A DNA stretch of 43,474 nt from Legionellales bacterium (lineage in GTDB: Bacteria; Pseudomonadota; Gammaproteobacteria; JAHCLG01). The stretch covers positions 1 to 43,474 of the forward strand of contig JAHCLG010000020.1 in NCBI GenBank assembly GCA_026125385.1, written 5' to 3'. The notes beneath the pieces are model-generated. The model did no database searches, had not been told where the DNA came from, and worked only from the letters and a program-made list of their open reading frames with translations. Within the stretch, counting starts at the first letter, position 1, and every line of letters starts with the position of its first letter. The translations under genes and the position numbers were made by a program. Positions 16,288 through 24,273 of the stretch are shown piece by piece.

Positions 16288-17450
16288 AAAAAAGAACTGC
16301 GGATCATTCTACACCTTCTATTGCTGGCGCACGTGGCGCAGTAAACGCTAAAGAGCGAGTACGTCAACCGGGAATGAAAGCATTTTTTTGGCTAATTTTA
16401 GGTGGCGTATTGATTTTAGGTTCAATTATTACTTGGAAAGCGATTTTGCGTAAACCAACGCAAACTGATCACAAGCAAGATAATACAACGATGATTACTA
16501 ACTCGTTGCCACCATTAGCATTGCCATTTGTTCCTGCAACCCAACCATCTTCAGCACTCAATACTTCAGGAAGTTTCAGAGAGAGTCCAATGCAAAATTC
16601 ATCTCAAGCCATGGATCCTTTAACAGAACGTCGTTTAAGTGGTGGATTTGGTGAAGATACTTCAAATGCAACGGTTGGAACAGGAACTACTGGCTCGATG
16701 TCAAAAAATGAATTATCAACGCAATCTTTTGGATTAGCAAAGCAATTACAACCCTTGCAATTAACTTCACAAACGGCTGGCGTGTTAGGTGATCGAGATT
16801 GGTTGATTACTCGCGGTACTTTAATTGGATGTGCGCTACAAACACGCATTGATTCGGATGTTTCAGGAATGGTGGTGTGTTACACGACAGAAAATGTGTA
16901 TTCCGATAATGGTCGAGTCATATTAATTGATAAAGGATCGAAAATTACCGGTCAATATGAAAATGGATTACAACTCGGGCAAGCCCGTATTTTTGTGGCT
17001 TGGCAACGCTTAGAAACACCGAATGGCGTGATTATTGATCTCAATAGTCCTGGCACAGATCCCTTAGGGGGAGCGGGGATCCCGGGTTATGTCGATGAAC
17101 ATTTTTGGCAACGCTTTGGATCGGCCATTTTTTTGAGTGTATTACAAGATGCTGGGCAAATCGCCTCTAATCTCAGTACACGCGCGAATGGGAATACTAC
17201 CATTAGTTTTGGAAATACGTCACAAGCCACGCAAGATTTAGCCAGTGATGAATTACAACGTTCTATTAGCATTAAACCCACTTTGTATAAGCATCAGGGT
17301 GACAGGATTGCGATTTATGTTGCACGTGATTTGAGTTTTGAAGCAGTGTATGGGCTGAAAACCACTTCATTAAAGACACATTATCCTCATCCTACGTTGC
17401 CTGCGTCGAGAAAAGTGAGCGACTGTAATAATACCTGTGTGTTGAATTAA
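16284..17450 (+). CDS. virB10: VirB10/TrbI core scaffold protein
   Basis: The 388-residue protein starts with a basic cytoplasmic segment, then one membrane helix (FFWLILGGVLILGSIITW, about residues 34-51). A long Ser/Thr/Pro-rich periplasmic linker follows. The C-terminal TrbI domain has LITRGTLIGCALQTRIDSD, GSKITGQYENGLQLGQAR and HQGDRIAIYVARDL. VirB10 spans both membranes and senses ATP use by VirB11 and VirD4. It ends ten bases before virB11. Confidence 0.95.
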   Translation: MKKRTADHSTPSIAGARGAVNAKERVRQPGMKAFFWLILGGVLILGSIITWKAILRKPTQTDHKQDNTTMITNSLPPLALPFVPATQPSSALNTSGSFRESPMQNSSQAMDPLTERRLSGGFGEDTSNATVGTGTTGSMSKNELSTQSFGLAKQLQPLQLTSQTAGVLGDRDWLITRGTLIGCALQTRIDSDVSGMVVCYTTENVYSDNGRVILIDKGSKITGQYENGLQLGQARIFVAWQRLETPNGVIIDLNSPGTDPLGGAGIPGYVDEHFWQRFGSAIFLSVLQDAGQIASNLSTRANGNTTISFGNTSQATQDLASDELQRSISIKPTLYKHQGDRIAIYVARDLSFEAVYGLKTTSLKTHYPHPTLPASRKVSDCNNTCVLN

Positions 17451-17460
17451 AGGAGATGCG

Positions 17461-18507
17461 ATGACTGCTACTCAGGTGACTCCATTCAAAGATCATGCAT
17501 TACGCCAGTTATTACGACCATTAGCCCCCTATCTTGACGATAAGCGTGTGACAGAAATTCGTATTAATCGACCCATGGAAGTAGTAGTAGAAACGCCGCA
17601 AGGCAAAACCTTTCATTCCTGTGAAACCCTAGATTATCGTTATTTAAAAGGATTGATGACCGCGATACAAACGTATAATGGACTGGCTAATCAAGCGCAA
17701 CATTATGCTATTTTACCCGATGGTGAACGGGTGACGATGTTGCAACCACCGGCTGTATTAGAAGGGATTTTAAGTATTATCATTCGTAAACATTCCCTCG
17801 TCACCAAATCACTCTCGCAGTTAGTGGATGAAGGCGCATTTAAACACTGCCAGGTTTTGGGGATCACAGAAAATAAAAATGCTAACCATAATGATGAACC
17901 AATGAAACCCCTCGATCAGCATCTTATCGATTTTTTATTAAAGAAAAATTGGGTTTCATTTTTAACGGATGCGGTAGTGTATAAACGAAATATTGTTATT
18001 GCAGGTAAAACTGGATCGGGAAAAACTACGCTGGCACGATCCTTAATTGAGTCGATACCGCATCATGAACGACTGATCACCATTGAAGACGTACATGAAT
18101 TAACACTTCCTCATCATCCCGATAAAATCCATTTACTCTATGGTTCCAATCACGGACGCCTTTCTGCAACAGAGTGTTTGAGTAGTTGTATGCGATTATC
18201 ACCCGATCGTATTTTGCTCGCGGAATTACGTGGGAATGAAGCCTGGGATTACATTAGCTCATTAAATACCGGACATCCTGGATCAATTACTACCACGCAC
18301 GCCAACAGCGCAAAACAAGCTTTTGATCGAATAGCGACTCTCATTAAACAATCACCCAGTGGAGTCAATTTAGATCTTCATACCATACAAGACGTTTTAT
18401 TAAAAACGTTAGATATAGTGATCTATCTCGATCATTTTCAAATTAAAGAAATTTGGTTTGATCCAATATTAACTCAAGCTAATTCAATCCGAGATGCAGC
18501 ACAATGA
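17461..18507 (+). CDS. virB11: VirB11 hexameric ATPase
   Basis: The 348-residue protein has the N-terminal domain starting FKDHALRQLLRPLAPYLDD. The RecA-like C-terminal domain has Walker A AGKTGSGKTT near residues 181-190, an Asp box (LITIEDVHEL), Walker B (RILLAELRG) and a His box (GHPGSITTTHANS). All are intact. The hexamer switches the channel between pilus building and DNA transfer. It follows GGAGATGCG, and its stop overlaps the virD4 start. Confidence 0.96.
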   Translation: MTATQVTPFKDHALRQLLRPLAPYLDDKRVTEIRINRPMEVVVETPQGKTFHSCETLDYRYLKGLMTAIQTYNGLANQAQHYAILPDGERVTMLQPPAVLEGILSIIIRKHSLVTKSLSQLVDEGAFKHCQVLGITENKNANHNDEPMKPLDQHLIDFLLKKNWVSFLTDAVVYKRNIVIAGKTGSGKTTLARSLIESIPHHERLITIEDVHELTLPHHPDKIHLLYGSNHGRLSATECLSSCMRLSPDRILLAELRGNEAWDYISSLNTGHPGSITTTHANSAKQAFDRIATLIKQSPSGVNLDLHTIQDVLLKTLDIVIYLDHFQIKEIWFDPILTQANSIRDAAQ

Positions 18508-20498
18508 GTGAAAAATTAAACATGAGTACATCGGTATTGTTTCATTTTAAAGAATGGGTAATGACCAAACTCGATTTAATCATTATTTTAGGCATAGTCG
18601 GTTTTCTCTTCGTGCTACAAAGTTATTATGTGTATTTAAATCTGGATTTTTCTTTTGTGTTAGCGGTTTTTTCACTGCTCATGATATTAGTGAGTTTTAT
18701 GGGAAGTTATTTCTATCCTGATTATCGTGTTAGTTATCGGTTTGTACTGTTACTTGCTTTTCTGAGTAATGCCTATTGCTTTTATCGTTGGTTAGGCAAT
18801 ACCTTTACCACTCATCACGGATTGATTGCAATTTTGGTGGATATTAGTCATGAACCTTGGCAATTAGTGATGATAGTTGTGTGTCTTGTGAGTAGTATTA
18901 ATCTAGTTACCAGTATTTCATTTTATTCTCCCCAAAAAAAAGAAACACTGCCGTTTCAAAAAACATTAAGACTATCACGAGATCAAAGCTTAGGTTGTGC
19001 TAGTTTATTATACGGTGATGATTTAAACGAGATGACAACGCAACGAGGAATTTTATTAGGACAAATCAACGCATCCAATGATCCTAACATTTCTCCTTTA
19101 TTAAGAGTGCACTTAGAAGGCAACGCACTAACCATCGCACCACCGCGGAGTGGCAAATTCACCAGTACGTTGAGCTCATTAATGGCCTGTAGTACCCAAC
19201 AGGATTATGACTATCCTTTAGTGAGTATCGAGCCTAAAGGGCAAGCTTATTGTGTGTGGGGAAGGCGTCGCAAGCAATTAGGTCGAAAGGTAGTGCTATT
19301 GGATCCCTTTAAAGTTATTCCAAAATTAGGTGAAGAGGGAAATAAATTATTACAAGATCGTGGATTAACCCCACAATTTGATCATTTAATCAATGCGTCT
19401 TCTCATCGATTTAATCCGCTCGATTTTATTAACGATGATAGTACCATGGTACAAAAAATTGATGCCATGCTAGAAGCATTAATTCCTCACTTACCTAACG
19501 CCAATCCCACGGAATTGCATTTTAATAAAGCATCACGTCGCATTTTAGCGGGATTTATTGCTTGGGTGTGTGTGGAAGAACCTAGAGAAAATCGAAATTT
19601 ATGTCGCGTTTATGATCTATTAAACCAACCTGAATCTGAATTATTTAAATTATTAGGCCTGATGGCTCAATCTGATCGTGGTTATGGATTGCCGCGTGAT
19701 AGCGCGAATCTCATGTTAAATGTTGATTCTGAAGAGCGAGGCTCATTTTTCTCTACCACGACGAATGCTATCGATTATTTAAAATATCCAGAAATGCGTG
19801 AACATTTAACGTATTCAGATTTTGATCTTAACGAATTAGCCTTAAATAAACTTGATATCTTCGTGGTCGTGCCACAACATTTAATTGAATCGTTAAAAAC
19901 GTGGATCCGCATGTGGGTGACGTTGCCGATCCATTTAATATCAGAAAAACGACCTGCTAAACGAATTTTGATGGCCATTGATGAGTTGAAAGCATTGGGT
20001 TATATCAAGCCATTAAGTGATGCTTATAATCTTACCTCCGGTTACGGGCTTTCTATCTGGGGTTGCACACAAGCTCACAGTGATTTAGAAGCAGTGTATG
20101 GTGAAAAAGGGGCGAAATCCATGATCACCTGTTCTCAAGTCGTCCAATTTTTTAATATCAGTCCTGCTGATTTAGCAACACAAAATTACGTATCCAGTAT
20201 TATTGGTGATACGACCGTGTTAACTCGCGGAGTTTCCGATGGTAAAAGTACCAGTATGGGTTGGCGTAATTCTCAGCAAAGTAAAAGTAAAAATAATTCC
20301 TTGCAAGAAACGAAGCAACGATTGATCCCACCCGATGAAGTGCCGCATTTACCAGATAAAAGCCAATTATTATTTATTCGCCATCAAAAAGCTTTATCAA
20401 AGCCGATTTTTTGTTACAAGGCGCTGTATTTTGAGCGTTCAGAATTTGCGGATCTTTATGATCCCGATCCTTATCAATTATTAGAGCAAGAACATTAA
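18504..20498 (+). CDS. virD4: VirD4/TraG type IV coupling protein
   Basis: The 664-residue protein has several N-terminal membrane helices (residues about 20-140) before the ATPase domain. Walker A is the unusual APPRSGKFT near residues 212-220, where most relatives have APTxSGKG or GPTxSGKT. Walker B is RILMAIDELKALG near 486-498. The C-terminus has SQLLFIRHQKALSKPIFCYK. The coupling protein recruits the relaxase-DNA complex, and probably other substrates with relaxase-like tails, to the channel. It ends the secretion operon proper. Confidence 0.95.
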   Translation: MSEKLNMSTSVLFHFKEWVMTKLDLIIILGIVGFLFVLQSYYVYLNLDFSFVLAVFSLLMILVSFMGSYFYPDYRVSYRFVLLLAFLSNAYCFYRWLGNTFTTHHGLIAILVDISHEPWQLVMIVVCLVSSINLVTSISFYSPQKKETLPFQKTLRLSRDQSLGCASLLYGDDLNEMTTQRGILLGQINASNDPNISPLLRVHLEGNALTIAPPRSGKFTSTLSSLMACSTQQDYDYPLVSIEPKGQAYCVWGRRRKQLGRKVVLLDPFKVIPKLGEEGNKLLQDRGLTPQFDHLINASSHRFNPLDFINDDSTMVQKIDAMLEALIPHLPNANPTELHFNKASRRILAGFIAWVCVEEPRENRNLCRVYDLLNQPESELFKLLGLMAQSDRGYGLPRDSANLMLNVDSEERGSFFSTTTNAIDYLKYPEMREHLTYSDFDLNELALNKLDIFVVVPQHLIESLKTWIRMWVTLPIHLISEKRPAKRILMAIDELKALGYIKPLSDAYNLTSGYGLSIWGCTQAHSDLEAVYGEKGAKSMITCSQVVQFFNISPADLATQNYVSSIIGDTTVLTRGVSDGKSTSMGWRNSQQSKSKNNSLQETKQRLIPPDEVPHLPDKSQLLFIRHQKALSKPIFCYKALYFERSEFADLYDPDPYQLLEQEH

Positions 20499-20530
20499 TC
20501 CTTTTAAGAAATAGTCAGTATTAGGAGAAA

Positions 20531-20881
20531 ATGATGTCACAACATCTGTTTAAAGTATTTCACAACGAAACACCTACTTATGTTTTGATGGGGTGGGATC
20601 GTCCTTTACAAGGTTTTTTTATGGTGATCTATAAACCGCTTGAAAGTGATGCGCCTTATTATTCTAATTTGGATCAAGAAGAGTCGCACCCTAACCACAT
20701 TCAACCATTTTTAACTGTTTTAAAACAACATCATATTTTTGTTCCACAACAAATGATCGATGAAATTATTGAAGATGCCAATAATAATATTGGGAATAAA
20801 GAAGTGTTTCATCATATTGTGGCTGGCGTTCATCGGCGATCGATTGGATTTAATCGCGAGGATTTATTTTTTTTATCATGA
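20531..20881 (+). CDS. Unknown protein downstream of virD4
   Basis: The 116-residue soluble protein begins [20 protein letters not shown] and is rich in aromatic residues. It has a clear AGGAGA before the ATG (two adjacent ATGs). I see no membrane span, signal or catalytic motif. The gene lies between virD4 and ssb in the same direction with short gaps, so it belongs to the transfer operon. By position it could be a relaxosome or coupling accessory, but the sequence does not show this. Confidence 0.6.
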   Translation: MMSQHLFKVFHNETPTYVLMGWDRPLQGFFMVIYKPLESDAPYYSNLDQEESHPNHIQPFLTVLKQHHIFVPQQMIDEIIEDANNNIGNKEVFHHIVAGVHRRSIGFNREDLFFLS

Positions 20882-20894
20882 GGAATATTTAACA

Positions 20895-21323
20895 ATGAGT
20901 AGAGGTATTAATAAAGCCATTTTAATCGGTAATTTAGGCGGCGATCCAGAAGTCCGTTACCTGCCCAGTGGTAATGCCGTCGCCACCATTAGCATTGCCA
21001 CCAGTGAGACTTGGAAGGATAAAAAAACAGGAGATCTTCAAGAATCAACAGAATGGCATCGTGTAGTGCTATTTAATCGTTTAGCAGAAATTGCTAAGGA
21101 ATATTTAAAAAAGGGTGGCAAAGTGTATATAGAAGGAAAACTGCGCACGCGTAAATGGCAAGATAACAATAAAATGAATCGCTATACTACGGAAATTGTT
21201 GCGGATGAAATGCAAATGCTGGAAGGTCATCGTAAAGATAATCAAGCTTCGCAATCTCAATCATCATCGGCTATTAATAATGATCTGATTAACCCCTCTG
21301 CTGAAGAGGATTTACCGTTTTAA
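20895..21323 (+). CDS. ssb: Single-stranded DNA-binding protein
   Basis: The 142-residue protein has the OB-fold signature of bacterial [23 protein letters not shown], then [16 protein letters not shown], then [18 protein letters not shown]. The C-terminal tip EEDLPF is the standard partner-binding peptide. The start ATG at 20895 follows GAGGAATATTT. Element-borne SSBs protect the transferred strand after entry and help its replication. It closes the transfer operon. A small hairpin follows. Confidence 0.96.
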   Translation: MSRGINKAILIGNLGGDPEVRYLPSGNAVATISIATSETWKDKKTGDLQESTEWHRVVLFNRLAEIAKEYLKKGGKVYIEGKLRTRKWQDNNKMNRYTTEIVADEMQMLEGHRKDNQASQSQSSSAINNDLINPSAEEDLPF

Positions 21324-21339
21324 TGATACTCTTTAATCA

Positions 21340-21363
21340 TAGATAGCTCCCAAATGCTATCTA
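21340..21363. terminator. hairpin TAGATAGC-(8)-GCTATCTA after ssb
   Basis: A perfect 8-base inverted repeat with an 8-base loop lies between the convergent ssb and fic genes. There is no long T-run, so it could be a weak bidirectional terminator. Confidence 0.45.
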
Positions 21364-21402
21364 AATCATAGGATAGATGATGAGAAGCATCGCGTCAGTT
21401 AG

Positions 21403-22206
21403 TCATCGTTTAACACGCAATTTTTTGGTAAGTTGATTAATAATTTCAGCCAGTTTAGGATTATTTTGCGTGAATAGTTTAAAATCGTCAGGTTTCTGTT
21501 GGAGTTGTTTAACTTGCTGACGTATCTGTTTTTCCGTGAGAGTAATTTGGAAGCGGTTTTCTATTGGACTCTGTTTTAATGCAATCAGATTATTAATCTC
21601 TTTAATGAGTACTGTATTATCAACGAAAGTTTTCTGAAAAGTATTGGGACTTGACGTTAAATGAAAGACTTGCTCGAGTTTACGGTAATCACGTTTAAAA
21701 CTATCAATACTTGCTTGTAAATAGAATTTGCGATCAACCTTTGCCCAATCTAGGCGATAGCCTAATTGTTCAAATAACCCCTCAAAAAATACTCGCTGTG
21801 TTCGGCCATTACCTTCACGAAAAGGGTGGATCGCATTAATTTCACCAAAATAGAACGCGGCTCGCTCATTAAGCTGTGATGGGGATAAACCTTTTAACTG
21901 ATTTTCAGTTCGTAAATTTTTAAAAATCTTATCTAACTCGGGTTTGATGCGATGAGTAAGGGAGAATAGGTCCTCATTTTTGCTAATATTAACGGTGCGC
22001 TCCTTCCCAGCCCAAGCATAAAGGTCATGAAAAAGATGCTTGTGGATCGTTTTTAAATGTTCATAATCAAACGTTGTTAATTTAGGTAAGGTGATCCGAT
22101 TGGTGCTAAGGAGGATTGCTTCAGCCTGCTCTAATTGTTCAGAATTTTTAATATTCAGTTTATTGATGAGGATCTGAGTGCCTGGATAAACATACGGATC
22201 AGCCAT
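21403..22206 (-). CDS. Fic-domain toxin (VbhT-like) with relaxase-like C-terminal tail
   Basis: The 267-residue protein has a Fic domain at about residues 1-180. The active motif HPFREGNGRTQR (catalytic His127) matches HxFx(D/E)GNGRxxR, so AMP transfer to a target is expected. The segment LYAWAGKERTVNISK, which covers the substrate flap, is present. Residues 207-267 align without gaps to the last 61 residues of the relaxase encoded at 24274 (28 identities by eye), and both end LRVKR. I interpret this part as a type IV secretion signal. It does not look like the BID domain of VbhT. The antitoxin gene lies five bases upstream. It is convergent with ssb, at the edge of the transfer operon. Confidence 0.9.
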   Translation of the reverse strand: MADPYVYPGTQILINKLNIKNSEQLEQAEAILLSTNRITLPKLTTFDYEHLKTIHKHLFHDLYAWAGKERTVNISKNEDLFSLTHRIKPELDKIFKNLRTENQLKGLSPSQLNERAAFYFGEINAIHPFREGNGRTQRVFFEGLFEQLGYRLDWAKVDRKFYLQASIDSFKRDYRKLEQVFHLTSSPNTFQKTFVDNTVLIKEINNLIALKQSPIENRFQITLTEKQIRQQVKQLQQKPDDFKLFTQNNPKLAEIINQLTKKLRVKR

Positions 22207-22211
22207 AAAAT

Positions 22212-22406
22212 TTAAGGTTCTTGTTGATATTTTTTTAGAATATAGTGCTTAAATTCTTCTGGCGTCATTTTTCCTGAAGTGAGTAAGCTTAATTCTTGTT
22301 TGCTTTCTTCAGTCAAATAAATCCCTTCTAGCTCGCAACTCGCTAATGTATTTCTAACTAATTCAGTGATGGGATCCGATGGGTTTTCGCTTGATGTTGA
22401 TGACAT
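22212..22406 (-). CDS. VbhA-like antitoxin of the Fic toxin
   Basis: The 64-residue protein starts at ATG 22406, which follows AAGGTGAG; an upstream ATG at 22430 lacks a ribosome site. The first helix reads LVRNTLASCELEG and contains the class I Fic-inhibition motif SxxxEG, here SCELEG. In that class the glutamate points into the Fic active site and blocks ATP binding. The rest (KMTPEEFKHYILKKYQQ) resembles VbhA. The stop is five bases before the fic start, so inhibitor is made first and the two are coupled. Confidence 0.85.
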   Translation of the reverse strand: MSSTSSENPSDPITELVRNTLASCELEGIYLTEESKQELSLLTSGKMTPEEFKHYILKKYQQEP

Positions 22407-22430
22407 AAATATACTCACCTTGCAAAACAT

Positions 22431-22675
22431 AATTTTAACATATTATCAGGTAAAAATCATGTTTAACGTTGGTAAGATACATTAAATTAATAGGAAATTT
22501 TCAATTTTAACGCCATTAAATATTATTATAGGCCGCTTAGCGGTGCCCCGTGGAAGAACTGTCTAGAGTGGCTGGTTTTTAGTTAGAGTTCTTAATCAGC
22601 AAGTCTTGCTGTACTTTTTGGCACGAAAGGCGCTTTTTATTGACGATAGCTTTGTCTTGTTTAACGCTCAACTCG
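22431..22675. other. non-coding stretch between the Fic locus and the palindromes
   Basis: I see no gene here. It contains a short inverted repeat, CCGC-TTA-GCGG, near 22533-22543 and presumably the promoter of the antitoxin-fic pair on the reverse strand. No transposon ends are visible. Confidence 0.5.
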
Positions 22676-22773
22676 ATGGGCCGGTTATAATATATTCATA
22701 AGTGGCCCATATAAATTAGTTGTTTTTCCAGATGGGCCACCTATAATAGCATTATAAGTGGCCCATCTGGAAA
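22676..22773. promoter_or_regulatory. two consecutive palindromes upstream of the ATPase gene
   Basis: The first runs 22676-22710, with arms ATGGGCC..TTAT and ATAA..GGCCCAT. The second, 22725-22773, has 23-base arms around a 3-base centre with one mismatch. Its core is CCAGATGGGCCAC paired with GTGGCCCATCTGG. The second ends six bases before the ATG at 22779, so it spans the likely ribosome site and could act as operator or as an RNA hairpin. The GTGGCCCAT unit occurs in the first palindrome and at both ends of the second. Confidence 0.65.
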
Positions 22774-22778
22774 CAAAC

Positions 22779-24209
22779 ATGATTATAGGTAGGAAAACGG
22801 AACAAAAAATATTAAATAAGTTGTATACTTCCACAGAAGCAGAGTTTTTAGTCATTTATGGCAGAAGACGCGTTGGAAAAACAACCTTGATACGTGATTT
22901 TTTTGAGAATAAGAAATGTGTTTTATTTCATGCCACGGGATTGCAAAAGGGTAATTTAAAAGCACAATTAACTAAATTCTCAGAGGCGATATCCGATCAA
23001 TTCTTTGATGGCACTGCTATTGAAGTACCGACTAGCTGGAGTAGGGCTTTTCGCATATTGCATAAGCAAATTTCAAAGGCGACTGAAAAAGTAGTAATAT
23101 TTTTAGATGAACTACCATGGATGGCCACCAAGAAATCAGGGCTTCTACAAGAAATTGATTATTATTGGAATCATTATTGGTCAAAATCATCTAACATAAT
23201 TCTGATTGTGTGCGGCTCTTCTGCCTCATGGCTAATTAAAAAGATTATTTATAATAAAGGTGGATTACATAATAGAATTACTTCGCAAATAAAATTAGCT
23301 CCTTTTGATTTATCTGAAACGAGAGCTTATCTCCAGAGTAGAAAAGTTAAGTTAAATAATAGACACATAGTATCTGTGTATATGGCATTAGGTGGAATAC
23401 CCTATTATTTAAGATATGTTGAGCCTGGGTTATCTGCAGAGCAGAATATTCAAAAGATTTTTTTTGATAGGGAGGCTCCGTTGAAAGAAGAATTTTCAAA
23501 ACTATTTGATTCATTGTTTGAGAATGCCAATGCTTATATTGAAATTGTATCTCTGATCGCAAAAAAAACACAAGGAATGAGTCGATCAGAAATTAAATCA
23601 AACACCTTATTATCTTCTGGTGGCGGTCGTTTATCGAAGCGTTTAGGAGAATTGTGTGAAACGGGATTCATCGAAGAATACATTCCTTGGGGAAAGGATA
23701 GAGGCGAATATTATAAATTGATCGATGAATTTTGTTTGTTTTATTTTCACTGGCTGCACTCAAAACAAAAACGATTTACTCAGGAACATTGGTTAACACA
23801 AAGTCAACGACCAGCTTATTATGCGTGGTCAGGTTATGCTTATGAAGCAATCTGTATGAAGCACAGTAAACAGATAATTAACGCATTGAATATTAAAACC
23901 AGTAGTGCAATCGGTTCATGGATATTTAAACCACGAAAAGAACTGGAAAGTGGGGCACAGATTGATCTCATTATTGACAGAAATGATAGTGCCATTACCT
24001 TATGTGAGATTAAATATACGGAAAAAATGTTTGTGATCGATAAAAGTTATGCAAAAACTCTACAACATAAGGTCGAAGTATTTCGTGAAAAAACCAAAAC
24101 ATCAAAACAACTTTTTATGGCAATGATTACTGCTAATGGATTGAAAAGCAATGCTTATTCTAATCGTTTAATTGATGCGGTTGTGACATTAGATGATTTA
24201 TTCAAATAG
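22779..24209 (+). CDS. AAA ATPase with C-terminal nuclease-like (DUF234) domain
   Basis: The 476-residue protein is of the 'archaeal-type ATPase' family. It has Walker A YGRRRVGKTT near residues 27-36 and Walker B VVIFLDELPWMA near 105-116, followed by VCGSSASW. A winged-helix part follows (GGGRLSKRLGELCETGFIEE). The C-terminal domain has QIDLIIDR and CEIKY, an arrangement like the D...ExK core of PD-(D/E)XK nucleases. The cellular role of the family is unknown; roles in element maintenance or defence have been suggested. An in-frame GTG 21 bases upstream would run through the palindrome. The gene stands alone between the Fic locus and the relaxase. Confidence 0.85.
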   Translation: MIIGRKTEQKILNKLYTSTEAEFLVIYGRRRVGKTTLIRDFFENKKCVLFHATGLQKGNLKAQLTKFSEAISDQFFDGTAIEVPTSWSRAFRILHKQISKATEKVVIFLDELPWMATKKSGLLQEIDYYWNHYWSKSSNIILIVCGSSASWLIKKIIYNKGGLHNRITSQIKLAPFDLSETRAYLQSRKVKLNNRHIVSVYMALGGIPYYLRYVEPGLSAEQNIQKIFFDREAPLKEEFSKLFDSLFENANAYIEIVSLIAKKTQGMSRSEIKSNTLLSSGGGRLSKRLGELCETGFIEEYIPWGKDRGEYYKLIDEFCLFYFHWLHSKQKRFTQEHWLTQSQRPAYYAWSGYAYEAICMKHSKQIINALNIKTSSAIGSWIFKPRKELESGAQIDLIIDRNDSAITLCEIKYTEKMFVIDKSYAKTLQHKVEVFREKTKTSKQLFMAMITANGLKSNAYSNRLIDAVVTLDDLFK

Positions 24210-24273
24210 GAATTAAAATTCTTATGACTTAATATAAATTATAAAGAATTGATGGTCTTTCATTCCAAAGATG

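Noticed and set aside
21403-22206. BID domain in the Fic protein
   Set aside because: The C-terminal part is only about 85 residues, lacks BID-like length, and instead matches the end of this element's relaxase.
22758-22778. GTG start for the DUF234 ATPase, 21 bases upstream of the ATG
   Set aside because: It would translate the right arm of the palindrome. ATG 22779 begins the usual family start MIIGR.
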